Below, piece after piece: positions 49,949 to 58,383 of a stretch of DNA of 64,000 bases (positions are counted from its first letter, which is position 1; the number at the start of each line of letters is the position of its first letter). Below the pieces are notes generated by a model, which was not told the DNA's origin, did not search any database, and saw only the letters and a program-made list of their open reading frames with translations. Both the position numbers and the translations under genes were made by a program. The DNA comes from Bog-756 sp963756515 (GTDB lineage: Bacteria; Actinomycetota; Acidimicrobiia; Acidimicrobiales; RAAP-2). The stretch is from NCBI GenBank assembly GCA_963756515.1, contig CAVWNV010000003.1, positions 186,001-250,000 on the forward strand, in the 5' to 3' direction.

Positions 49949-50656
49949 TCAGGATGCCGGGCCGGTCCCGATGCCGTTGAAGACCAGGTCCCATAGGTCC
50001 TCGGCCGTCCCCGGTCCCTCTGCCCGGACCGACAGGCCGCCGATGGTGGAGGAGAAGGAGTTGAACATGATCGCCTCCAGGACGACACCGACGATCGGTC
50101 CCTGACGCGGTCCGGTCCGGATGGCTCCCACAGCCGCCGCCCCTTCCAGGACCTCCTCGAACAGCGCCACCAACGGTGAGAACACCCGGGCTGCCTCCTT
50201 CGGGTGCTCGGTGAGCAACTGCTGGGCGAACTCGGCCATGAACGGGGGCCGTCCGACCAGGCCGGACTCCTTGTCCGCGGTCGGACGGCACAGATGGTGG
50301 TACTCGACGACGAAACAGTGAAGCCGCTCGAGCGGGTCGGCTTCCGCCGCGACCTTCTCGCCCAGGTACTCGGTCGTGGAGCGGACCGACTCCTCGAACA
50401 GGGCCAGCAGCAACTCGTGCTTGCCCCCGAAGTACTGGTAGAAGCTTCGGAGCGACTGCCCGGATCGGTCCACCACCTCCTGGACGGTGAAGTCCCTGCC
50501 CGAGCCGGAGTTGAACAACTCGATGGCGGCGTCGAGGAAGCGCTGCACCCGGGTCTCGGCCCGGAGACGGGCGGAGTCGAGCGAACGCGCCACAGCCTGT
50601 TCGCGCCAACTGAGGCTGTCGGGCTCCAGCGGTTCCGCTACCTCGGAATTCGTCAC
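49949..50656 (-). CDS. TetR-family transcriptional regulator
   Basis: A 235-residue regulator with a long acidic N-terminal arm (residues 1-30). The HTH spans residues 38-85 (RFLDAAIELFNSGSGRDFTV, then VVDRSGQSLRSFYQYFGGKH). The C-terminal ligand domain is typical of regulators of fatty-acid or terpenoid-like catabolism, but the effector is unknown. It is followed on the same strand by the PPOX-like and monooxygenase genes. A 178-bp gap upstream separates it from the crotonase gene. Confidence 0.92.
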   Translation of the reverse strand: MTNSEVAEPLEPDSLSWREQAVARSLDSARLRAETRVQRFLDAAIELFNSGSGRDFTVQEVVDRSGQSLRSFYQYFGGKHELLLALFEESVRSTTEYLGEKVAAEADPLERLHCFVVEYHHLCRPTADKESGLVGRPPFMAEFAQQLLTEHPKEAARVFSPLVALFEEVLEGAAAVGAIRTGPRQGPIVGVVLEAIMFNSFSSTIGGLSVRAEGPGTAEDLWDLVFNGIGTGPAS

Positions 50657-50834
50657 TGGGGAAATGGTATCTGATGACAGGGTACATAGGGAATCTCATC
50701 CAGGGGGTACCACCCGGGGGCATGAGAAGAACGAAGTTCTATTCAAAGTCACCGAAGGTGAGGGCCACCGGAGAAGATCCCTGGTCGCGGTAGCGTCGAC
50801 CCGGCCTCGGGCCTCCGCTCCGGCCGCGGGGGCC

Positions 50835-51632
50835 CTAGTCTGAGCGCTCCGTCCGACCCTCCCGGGACAGGAGCCGGTCGAGATTGGCCCGCAACTCCGG
50901 TGACGAGAAGGAGCGGTCCTCGGCACTCAGCGCGAAGTCCAAGGTGGCCACGACGGCCCGCTCCAGATGCAGGTTGAGGATCCGCTTCGTGTCCTCGACC
51001 GCCCTCGGGGGCAGCTGGGCGATCCGGTGGGCACAGGCCGTGGCCTGGGCCACCACCTCACCGTCGGGGCACACGTGGTTGACCAGGCCGATCTGAGCAG
51101 CCCGCTGGGCCGGGATCCGGTCGCCGGTCAACGCGTACTCCTTGGCCAGCTGCAGACTGATCAGGAGGGGCCACGTCACCGGGCCACCGTCGGCCGCCAC
51201 CAGGCCCATGAGCACGTGGGGGTCGGCCAGGTGCGTGCTCTCGGCCATGAACACGATGTCGGAGAGGGCGACCAGGCTGCATCCCAGCCCGACCGCCGGT
51301 CCGTTCACGGCCGCCACGATCGGGACCCGGCAGCCCACCATGCCGGTGACGATCCGGCGGCCGTGGGCCAGGGTCTCCGTCCGGCGATCCCGGTCTCGGC
51401 TGAGCTCGTCCAGGTAGGTGAAGTCACCTCCGGCGGAGAACGCCTTGCCGTTCCCGGTCAGCACGACGGCGCGGGCACCGGAGTCGGCGTCGATCTGCGG
51501 GAACAGTTCGGCCAGACCCCGGTGGAGTGCGTGGTTGGTGGCGTTGAGGTGATCGGGCCGGTTCAGCCGGACCACCCGGACCGGACCGTCGGACAGGACC
51601 TCGAGCTCATCGGGTAGGTCGTACTCGCTCAT
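50835..51632 (-). CDS. Crotonase-superfamily protein (enoyl-CoA hydratase/isomerase-like)
   Basis: A 265-residue crotonase-fold protein. The oxyanion-hole segments GKAFSAGGDF and GPAVGLGCSLVALSD are present. The two catalytic glutamates of rat enoyl-CoA hydratase (Glu144 in GGCELA, Glu164 in QPE) align with Ser of GCSLV and His of ADPHVLMG. It therefore may not be a classical hydratase; a branch with a DPHV/GDGG pattern is frequent in actinobacterial catabolic clusters. It lies downstream of the ligase-ACAD-ACAD unit after a 110-bp gap. Confidence 0.85.
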   Translation of the reverse strand: MSEYDLPDELEVLSDGPVRVVRLNRPDHLNATNHALHRGLAELFPQIDADSGARAVVLTGNGKAFSAGGDFTYLDELSRDRDRRTETLAHGRRIVTGMVGCRVPIVAAVNGPAVGLGCSLVALSDIVFMAESTHLADPHVLMGLVAADGGPVTWPLLISLQLAKEYALTGDRIPAQRAAQIGLVNHVCPDGEVVAQATACAHRIAQLPPRAVEDTKRILNLHLERAVVATLDFALSAEDRSFSSPELRANLDRLLSREGRTERSD

Positions 51633-51742
51633 GGGGAGGGCACTCCGACGAGCGGGAGTACCGACCACTCACCTGACGGCTGGACCAATTGCATGGAATT
51701 CCTCTCGGTTGTCTGGCTGTGGGACGGTGGCATCGACGGTGG

Positions 51743-52879
51743 TCACGAACCGGGCAGGCCCAGAATCCGACGGGCCACGAGGTTCCGCTGTATCTGGGAG
51801 GTCCCACCCATGACGCTCTGGGCCCGGCTGTAGAGATAGGTGTTCAACGGGGTGTCGTCACCACCTCCGTGGGCCACGCCACCGACGGTCAGGGCCGCGT
51901 GGCCCACGGCCTGCTCCACCCAGGTCATGAGCAGTTTGTCCACCGAGCCCTGCGGGCCGTGGGTGATGCCGTGCAGCCGGTCGGACAGCCGCCTCCTCAC
52001 GTGCAGACGCAGCATCTCGGCCTCCACCATGGCCCACCCCAATTCCCGCACCTGCTCCGGCCGAATCGCCCCGGGGTCGCTCAGCACCCTCGAGGTGAGA
52101 TCGTTGACCACCTTGCAGTAGCGGGCCACGTAGCCCAGCTCCCCCGGCTCCCGTTCGTGGCTCACCACCGTCATGGCCAGCGACCAGCCCTCACCCGGCC
52201 GGCCGATCATGTCGGCCGCCGGGGCCCGGGCGCCATCGAAGAGCACCTCGCCGAACTCCTTGGTCATTCCGTTGATCATTCGGAGCGGTCGCTGCTCGAT
52301 GCCGGGCTGGCGCATCGGCACCGCGAACGCCGAGATGCCGCGGTGCCTGGGCCCGTCGTGATCGGTCCGGGCCAGCAGCAGGCACCACTCGGCCTCTTCG
52401 GAGTAGCTCGTCCACACCTTGTGGCCGGTGATCACGAAGTCGTCGCCGTCCCGATCGGCCCGGGTGCGCAGGGAGGCCAGGTCCGACCCGGCGTCGGGCT
52501 CACTGAACCCCTGGCACCACCGGTCACGACCGTTGACGATGCCGGGAAGGAACCGTTGGCGGACCTCCTCGCTCCCGTGTTGGAGGAGTCCCTGCACCAG
52601 GTAGCCGACACTCGGACGCGGCGGCGCCCCTTCGCCGGCCAGCTCCTCGTCGACGATCACGTCGTAGACGGCCGGCAGGGCCTGACCACCGATGGCGGTG
52701 GGCCACGACATGCCGAAGAAACCGGCGTCGAAGAGCGAGCGGTGCCATGCCGCCATGCCGGCCCAGTAGTCGTCGTCCGTGGAAGACGTGGGCAGACCCG
52801 GGTTGTGGCCCGGTAGCCATTCCCGCAGGCGGCGCCGGAACTCGGCCTCCGCCGGGGAGTCACGGAAGTCCATGGTCAC
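51743..52879 (-). CDS. Acyl-CoA dehydrogenase, subunit of a probable heteromeric pair
   Basis: A 378-residue acyl-CoA dehydrogenase fold with WCQGFSEPDAGSDLASLRTR, GHKVWTSYSEEAEWCLLLAR and the C-terminal MGGTSQIQRNLVARRILGLPG. Where short-chain enzymes have the catalytic Glu (YEGT), this has Gly (MGGT), a feature of the steroid-side-chain FadE subunits that work as alpha2beta2 heterotetramers. The GTG at 52879 has GGGGAG six bases upstream; an in-frame ATG follows at 52873. It overlaps the next ACAD gene by about 20 bases, consistent with paired subunits. Confidence 0.88.
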   Translation of the reverse strand: MTMDFRDSPAEAEFRRRLREWLPGHNPGLPTSSTDDDYWAGMAAWHRSLFDAGFFGMSWPTAIGGQALPAVYDVIVDEELAGEGAPPRPSVGYLVQGLLQHGSEEVRQRFLPGIVNGRDRWCQGFSEPDAGSDLASLRTRADRDGDDFVITGHKVWTSYSEEAEWCLLLARTDHDGPRHRGISAFAVPMRQPGIEQRPLRMINGMTKEFGEVLFDGARAPAADMIGRPGEGWSLAMTVVSHEREPGELGYVARYCKVVNDLTSRVLSDPGAIRPEQVRELGWAMVEAEMLRLHVRRRLSDRLHGITHGPQGSVDKLLMTWVEQAVGHAALTVGGVAHGGGDDTPLNTYLYSRAQSVMGGTSQIQRNLVARRILGLPGS

Positions 52880-53897
52880 CCCGGACTCCCCGATGGTGCA
52901 GCACGCGGGTCACGCTGGCCTCGGCATCCCCCAGGAGATCGGACGAGAGCAGGGAACGCCGGAGGAACACATGGGCCAGGCACTCCCACGTGTTCCCGAT
53001 CCCCCCGTGCACCTGGATGGTGGTTTCACACACCTGGCGGGCGGCGCGTGCACAGTACGCCTTGGCCAGGGCCGCGGCCGCCAATGCGTCGGCGGCGGGG
53101 AGCTCGTCCACGGCCCAGGTGGCGTGCAGGGTGACGCTGCGGGCTCCCTCCGTCAGTACGTGGGCATCGGCCAACAGGTGCTGGACGGCCTGGAACGAGC
53201 CGATGGCGGCCCCGTACTGGTGTCGCTCCGCCGCGTACCCCGTGGCCAGGCCCACTGCACCGTCCATGGTCCCGACCAGGTCGGCGCAGGCCAACGAGAG
53301 CCCGAGCGCCGTCCATCGGTCCAGATCCTCGTCCGTGATCGGTCGGTCCGCCCCCGGCACGGGCGTCGCCACCGCCGTCGGGTCGGGCAACGCCGAGGGT
53401 CGGGTGAGGTCGACTCCCGCCGCCGCGTGCACCTCCACCCAGGCCACCGTGAGGCCTCCCGCCCCGCTTCCCAGCAGCAGCCCCCGGGACGCTCCCCTGG
53501 CATCCACGGCCACGCCGCCGCCCACCGGTCCGCCCTCGACCCGGACCAGCGACGAGAGGTCGGGACCGAGGACCACGGTCTCCGTTTCGGCACTGGCGGG
53601 CGCACGGGCCATCCGCCTGAGCTCGCCGGCCATCGTGGGTCCGAAGAACGACACGTCGGCCAGACCCCGGCCCAACATCTCGGCCACGATGCCCGCCTCC
53701 ACCCCGGAGGCCAACGGCGCGTGACCGTCGGCGGCCGTCCGGAGCTCCCGCCATCCTGCTCCGGCCACGGCGGCATCGAGCTTGGCCCTGCGCTCCGGGT
53801 CGTCGAGGTCTCCCACGGCGTGGGGACCGAGCTGGTCGACGATTCGGGCGGCCGAGTCCTGCAGGGCCAGTTGCTCGGGCGAGAGGCGAACGTCCAT
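52860..53897 (-). CDS. Acyl-CoA dehydrogenase, second subunit of the pair
   Basis: A 345-residue protein, shorter than usual for the family (about 380), of the same ACAD superfamily. The C-terminal half has TGYAAERHQYGAAIGSFQAV and the conserved ETTIQVHGGIGNTWECLAHVF, a motif strongly associated with FadE28/FadE27-like partner subunits. The N-terminal half is diverged. The ATG overlaps the upstream ligase stop by one base (TGATG). With the next gene it likely forms a heteromeric dehydrogenase for a branched or ring-bearing acyl-CoA. Confidence 0.85.
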   Translation of the reverse strand: MDVRLSPEQLALQDSAARIVDQLGPHAVGDLDDPERRAKLDAAVAGAGWRELRTAADGHAPLASGVEAGIVAEMLGRGLADVSFFGPTMAGELRRMARAPASAETETVVLGPDLSSLVRVEGGPVGGGVAVDARGASRGLLLGSGAGGLTVAWVEVHAAAGVDLTRPSALPDPTAVATPVPGADRPITDEDLDRWTALGLSLACADLVGTMDGAVGLATGYAAERHQYGAAIGSFQAVQHLLADAHVLTEGARSVTLHATWAVDELPAADALAAAALAKAYCARAARQVCETTIQVHGGIGNTWECLAHVFLRRSLLSSDLLGDAEASVTRVLHHRGVRGDHGLP

Positions 53898-55423
53898 CAG
53901 CCGCTGTCCCGTTCCGCCAGCAGCCGGTCCGACCACTCGTCCCGGAGCGTGCGGCGCAGCACTTTGCCCGACGGGAGACGGGGGACCTCGTCGACGACCA
54001 CGAGATAGTGGAGACGCTTGTAGGTGGCCAGGGAGTCGGACACCAACGCCTGGAGCTCGCCCTGGGCCACCGGGAGGTCCGGATTGAGCGCCACGGCGGC
54101 GGCCGGCACCTCGCCGGCACGCTCGTCGGCCACGCCGAACACGGCGCAGTCGAGCACGGCCGGGTGGCGGAGCAGTACCGCCTCCACTTCGGCCGGCGCC
54201 ACCTGGAACCCACTCACCTTGATCATCTCCTTCGACCGGTCGGTCAGGTGGACCCAGCCCTCGGCCTCGAGCCATCCGACATCCCCGGTCCGGTACCAGC
54301 CGTCGGCGAAGGCGTCGGCCGAGGCCAGGTCGGGGAGGTACCCGGCCATCACCGACCCGCTCCTCACCTGGATCTCACCGGTCTCACCCGGGGGCAGGAT
54401 GTCTCCCGTCTCGAGATCGGCGATCCGGAGCTCGATGCCGGCGGGAGGCAGGCCGGCGGAATCCAGCCGCCACTCGTCGGGACGGTCGACCGGATTGGCG
54501 GTGATGACCGGCACCTCGCTGGCACCGTAGGCGGGCAACCAGCGCACACCGGTGCGCTCGGTCACAGTTTCGGCCACGCTCTCGGTGACCGGGGTGGCCC
54601 CCCACATGATGTAGCGGAGCGACGTGAGGTCGTGCTCCTCGAGGCGGGGATGGTTGGCCAGGGCCAGTGCGATCGGGGCCACCGCCATCTCCAGCGTCAT
54701 TCGCTCACCGGTGATACGAGCCAGCACCTCGTCCAGGTCGAACCGCCGGTGCAGCCGGACGGTGGCCCCGGCGGTCACCGCGGCCAGCAGGTTCAACAGA
54801 CCGAGGATGTGCGAGGGGGGTGTGGCCACCTGAAAGCGGTCGTCCTGGCCGAGCCCCAGTACCGTCACCCAGTGGCGCGTGGCCAGGCCCATGGAGGCGT
54901 GGGTGTGACGCACGGCCTTGGGGAGGCCGGTGGTACCCGAACTGAAGACGAGGACCGACTCGGCATCGCCGCCCACCGCCACGTCGGGCGTCCGGGATCG
55001 ACTGTGACCGAAGGGATCGTCGGCCGGATCGTCGACGTCGGTGACCGAGCCCGGTCCCAGACACTCGGCCAGCAGGGGCATGGACTCGCCGTCGGCCACG
55101 GCGTGCACCGGCCCGGTCAGGTCGAGGGCGTGGCGGACCTCGGTCCGCTTCCAGGCCGGGCTGACCAGGACCGCCGACCCACCGAGCTTGCTGACGCCGT
55201 GGACGGCCACGAGGAACTCCATGCGGTTGGCCATCATGACGGCCACTCGGTCGCCGCCGCCGACCCCGCGGGCGGACAGGTGGCGGGCCAAGGCGTTGCT
55301 CAAGCCGTCGAGGTCCCGGAACGACCAGCACTCGTCGCCACTCCGCAGCGCATCTCGATCCCCGAATCGATGCGCGGCCCTCCGGAGGGCCTCGTGCATC
55401 GGGACCGATTCCATTGGAAACAT
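53897..55423 (-). CDS. AMP-dependent acyl-CoA synthetase/ligase
   Basis: A 508-residue adenylate-forming ligase. It has the phosphate loop VFSSGTTGLPKAV, A5-like GASEVP, A7 YRTGDVG, the hinge region KEMIKVSGFQVAPAEVE and the catalytic Lys in LPSGKVLRRTLR. It activates a carboxylic acid to its CoA thioester. Divergent from the acyl-CoA dehydrogenase at 55479 over a 55-bp AT-rich gap, so the two promoters overlap. First gene of the ligase-ACAD-ACAD unit. Substrate not decidable. Confidence 0.93.
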   Translation of the reverse strand: MFPMESVPMHEALRRAAHRFGDRDALRSGDECWSFRDLDGLSNALARHLSARGVGGGDRVAVMMANRMEFLVAVHGVSKLGGSAVLVSPAWKRTEVRHALDLTGPVHAVADGESMPLLAECLGPGSVTDVDDPADDPFGHSRSRTPDVAVGGDAESVLVFSSGTTGLPKAVRHTHASMGLATRHWVTVLGLGQDDRFQVATPPSHILGLLNLLAAVTAGATVRLHRRFDLDEVLARITGERMTLEMAVAPIALALANHPRLEEHDLTSLRYIMWGATPVTESVAETVTERTGVRWLPAYGASEVPVITANPVDRPDEWRLDSAGLPPAGIELRIADLETGDILPPGETGEIQVRSGSVMAGYLPDLASADAFADGWYRTGDVGWLEAEGWVHLTDRSKEMIKVSGFQVAPAEVEAVLLRHPAVLDCAVFGVADERAGEVPAAAVALNPDLPVAQGELQALVSDSLATYKRLHYLVVVDEVPRLPSGKVLRRTLRDEWSDRLLAERDSG

Positions 55424-55478
55424 TCTTCTCTAATTTGAGATCGACCGTCAATATTTATCAGAGGTACACTTCTCCCAT

Positions 55479-56645
55479 ATGCAGACTTCACCCGCGGGCG
55501 CCCCGGCCACCCCCGAGGACGTGCGGCAGGAGATCATCGACACGGTCCGCAGATTCGTCGCCCGCGAGGTGACCCCGGTCGCCTCCGCATTCGAGCACGA
55601 GGACCGCTTCCCTGCCGACATCATCGAGCAGATGCGCGCCCTCGGGCTCTTCGGCATCACCATCCCCGAGGCCTACGGCGGTCTCGGCCTCGACCTCCTG
55701 ACCTACATCGGCGTCATCGAGGAGTTGGCCTACGGCTGGATGAGCCTGACCGGGGTCATCAACACCCACACCATGGCGGCCACCCTGCTCATGGCCCATG
55801 GACGGGAGGAACAGAAGCGACGGTTCCTGCCGGTGATGGCCACGGGCGAGCGCCGGGGGGCGCTGTCGCTGTCGGAGCCGGATGCCGGTAGTGACACCCG
55901 CAACATCGCCTGCAAGGCCCGCCGTGACGGGGACGAGTACGTGGTCAACGGCACCAAGGCCTGGGTCACCAACGGCGAACGGGCCGGCCTCGTGGCCCTG
56001 GCCGCCCGAACCGAGGAGGGCATCTCCGCCTTCATCGTCGAGAAGGAGCCCGGAGCCAGCTACGAGGGGATCTCGGTCAGCAGGCACGTGGGGAAGCTCG
56101 GCTACCGGGGCGTCGAGACCGTCGAGATGGCCTACGTCGACCACCGCGTCCCGGCCGCCAACCTCATCGGTGAGCCGGGCCGCGGCCTCCCCCAGATCCT
56201 CGGCGTGCTCGAGGTGGGCCGTATCAATATCGCCTCGAGGGCGGTGGGGGTGGCCCGGGCCGCCTTCGACGCCGCACTGGCCTACGCTCAGCAACGGTCC
56301 ACGTTCGGCAAGCCGATCGCCGAGCACCAGGCCATCCAGCTCAAGCTGGCCGACATGGCCACCAGGCTGGAGGCGTCCCGTCTGCTGACCCGCAACGCGG
56401 CCGAGCGGAGGATGGCCGGACTGCGCTGTGACGTGGAGGCCGGGATGGCCAAGCTGTTCGCCAGCGAGACGGCGTTGGAGTTGGCCACCGAGGCCATGCG
56501 CATCCACGGCGGGGTCGGCTACACCACCGATCTCCCGGTCGAGCGCTACTACCGCGACGCCCCACTGATGGTCATCGGTGAGGGGACCAATGAGATCCAG
56601 CGACTGGTCATCGCCCGCGGTCTGCTGGCCCGGGCCCGGGCCTGA
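55479..56645 (+). CDS. Acyl-CoA dehydrogenase (classical homotetrameric type)
   Basis: A 388-residue acyl-CoA dehydrogenase with all standard features: ALSLSEPDAGSDTRNIACKA, the second signature KPIAEHQAIQLKLADMATRL, MRIHGGVGYTTDLPVERYYR and the catalytic Glu in GEGTNEIQRLVIAR. It should act alone, unlike the divergent paired subunits. No Shine-Dalgarno precedes the ATG; TACACT at 55465-55470 is placed for a leaderless transcript. It would introduce an alpha,beta double bond in the same pathway. Confidence 0.95.
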   Translation: MQTSPAGAPATPEDVRQEIIDTVRRFVAREVTPVASAFEHEDRFPADIIEQMRALGLFGITIPEAYGGLGLDLLTYIGVIEELAYGWMSLTGVINTHTMAATLLMAHGREEQKRRFLPVMATGERRGALSLSEPDAGSDTRNIACKARRDGDEYVVNGTKAWVTNGERAGLVALAARTEEGISAFIVEKEPGASYEGISVSRHVGKLGYRGVETVEMAYVDHRVPAANLIGEPGRGLPQILGVLEVGRINIASRAVGVARAAFDAALAYAQQRSTFGKPIAEHQAIQLKLADMATRLEASRLLTRNAAERRMAGLRCDVEAGMAKLFASETALELATEAMRIHGGVGYTTDLPVERYYRDAPLMVIGEGTNEIQRLVIARGLLARARA

Positions 56646-56705
56646 CGGCCGGGTCATGGCGCCGGCTCCGGTCCGGCCCGCGCATCCGCCTGTCACCGAC
56701 GGTGC

Positions 56706-57578
56706 TCAGAGCCGTGCCGGCACCGGTCGGGTGGCGTCGGTGCGGTCGTCGGCGAACACCCGGATCATGCCGTCCTGGGTGAAGGAGGCGATGAGCACTC
56801 CCCCTTCGGTGAAGACCTGACCTCGCACGTAACTCATGCCCCGGCCGACCTGGGTGCTCTCGTGGTGGTAGAGGAGCCAGCCCTCCCAGGCCACCGGCTC
56901 GTGGAAGGAGACCGAGATGCCCATGACGCCGGTCGACACGGTGTCGTGTGCCATCGCCGTTCCGATCCCGGGGTGACCGCGCATGGTCGTCGAGATGGAC
57001 AGATGGCCGGTGAAGTGGGCGACGAGGGCCTTGGCCAGATCGGGGCGCAGCGGAACGGGGTCGTAGCGGAGCCAGGCGTCGATCACCGGCGGTCCGGTCT
57101 CGTCCGGATCGTTCGGATCGGCCATCCCGACCAATCGGAGCTCACGCCCGACCATCGGCATGTGACATGGAACGCCATCCGACGGTGTTCCGATGTCGGG
57201 CATCGGATGACGGTGGCTGATGACGTCCTCCTGTTCGACGTCGGACAGGACGGTCACGGAGGCGCAGCGCCGCCCGCCCTGGCTCACCGTCACCACGGCG
57301 GCGGCGAACGTCCGCCCTCGGTGCAGCACGTCCACATCGAGCTCGAGGTCCCGTTCGGCGTCGACGGTCCTGACGAAGATGGCATGGGCGGTGCGGACCG
57401 AGTGACTCGGCAGTGACTTCGAGCAGGCCACGATGGACTGGGCCAGCAGCTGGCTCCCGTCGACGACCATCCGGGAGCCGCCGTCACTCGTGCCGCGGTA
57501 GCGATGCTCCCCGTCCGGCTCCACGTCGAACACCCGCATCATGTTCTCGAGGGTGGCCCGGACCGGGGCCGGGCTCAT
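56706..57578 (-). CDS. Acyl-CoA thioesterase (TesB-like double hotdog)
   Basis: A 290-residue thioesterase with two hotdog repeats. TSDGGSRMVVDGSQLLAQSI near residue 30 and RSLPSHSVR-type SLPSHSVRTAHAIFVR open the first, and STTMRGHP, HESTQVGRGMSYVRGQVF and SFTQDGMIRVF mark the second. The Thr/Gln positions of the TesB active site are retained. It hydrolyses acyl-CoA to free acid, perhaps as a safety valve for CoA. ATG at 57578 overlaps the DUF427 gene stop as ATGA. The two are cotranscribed. Confidence 0.9.
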   Translation of the reverse strand: MSPAPVRATLENMMRVFDVEPDGEHRYRGTSDGGSRMVVDGSQLLAQSIVACSKSLPSHSVRTAHAIFVRTVDAERDLELDVDVLHRGRTFAAAVVTVSQGGRRCASVTVLSDVEQEDVISHRHPMPDIGTPSDGVPCHMPMVGRELRLVGMADPNDPDETGPPVIDAWLRYDPVPLRPDLAKALVAHFTGHLSISTTMRGHPGIGTAMAHDTVSTGVMGISVSFHEPVAWEGWLLYHHESTQVGRGMSYVRGQVFTEGGVLIASFTQDGMIRVFADDRTDATRPVPARL

Positions 57579-57964
57579 CGTCCCGACACCGCCGGGGTGG
57601 CCACCCCGACCCGCAGGTCCACCTGGTCCTGGAAGAACGCCGCATACCCCTTCAGCCTGGCCACCTCGGGGAACGGGTCTTCGTAGGACCACAGGTACAC
57701 GTCCCCCTGCGGACGTGGGAACCGACGGTAGGTGGCCACACCCTTGAACGGACAGACACTGGTCCTGGCGTCGGGGACGAAGAGCTCCGAGCGGACGTCT
57801 CGAGGGGGGAAGTAGAACACCAGTCCGTGGTCCTGCTCGTCGACCACCAGGCAGTGCTGGCTGTCCGCCAGACGCACATCTCCCACCGCCACCGTCACCC
57901 GGTTGCGTCGGGCCAGGATGTCGACCCGGTAGTCGGGCCGTTCGACAAAAGCCGACTGCGCCAC
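57575..57964 (-). CDS. DUF427 domain protein
   Basis: A 129-residue single DUF427 domain, a small beta-barrel of unknown function widespread in bacteria. It starts VAQSAFVERPDYRVDILARR and has the family core RTSVCPFKGVATY and YLWSYEDP. GTG at 57964 has GGAGG six bases upstream. Overlaps the thioesterase gene by four bases; the recurring association suggests a shared role, but the biochemical activity is unknown. Confidence 0.9.
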   Translation of the reverse strand: MAQSAFVERPDYRVDILARRNRVTVAVGDVRLADSQHCLVVDEQDHGLVFYFPPRDVRSELFVPDARTSVCPFKGVATYRRFPRPQGDVYLWSYEDPFPEVARLKGYAAFFQDQVDLRVGVATPAVSGR

Positions 57965-58063
57965 AGCGATCCTCCAGTGCTCGGCAGTTCCCGCTATCCG
58001 TGGTATCCAGGGTTGTACCACCGTAGGGACACGAAGCTCCACTCGTTGGGGAGGGAGATGGCC

Positions 58064-58363
58064 ATGATCATCGTCGCAGGATTCTTCGACGTCGCCGAAG
58101 GGGACCGCCGCGCCTACCTGGACTCCAAGGCCAACCAGGCCGCCCGGACCCTGCAGGAGACCGGCTGTCGCGACTACGCCTTCTCGGCCGACGACGTCCA
58201 TGGCGGGCGCGTCCGTCTGTTCGAGCTGTGGGACTCGATGGCCGACCTTCAGGCCCACCTGGCCAACCTGAGGACATCGACACCGAGCCCCTCCCCCGTT
58301 ACCGTCCTGTCCTCGGAGATCCAGGTGTTCGAGGCCACGGCCACCCGGCTGCCCACGGCCTGA
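58064..58363 (+). CDS. Antibiotic-biosynthesis-monooxygenase (ABM/YgiN-like) domain protein
   Basis: A 99-residue ferredoxin-like-fold protein: MIIVAGFFDVAEGDRRAYLD, ARTLQETGCRDYAFSADDVH, RLFELWDSMADLQAHLAN. Such ABM proteins oxidise small quinone-like compounds or act as accessory dimers; the activity here is unknown. ATG 58064 is chosen because GGGAG lies about eight bases upstream; 58058 is an alternative. Convergent with the CoA-transferase gene. Confidence 0.83.
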   Translation: MIIVAGFFDVAEGDRRAYLDSKANQAARTLQETGCRDYAFSADDVHGGRVRLFELWDSMADLQAHLANLRTSTPSPSPVTVLSSEIQVFEATATRLPTA

Positions 58364-58383
58364 GCCCGGCACGGACGTAGCGA

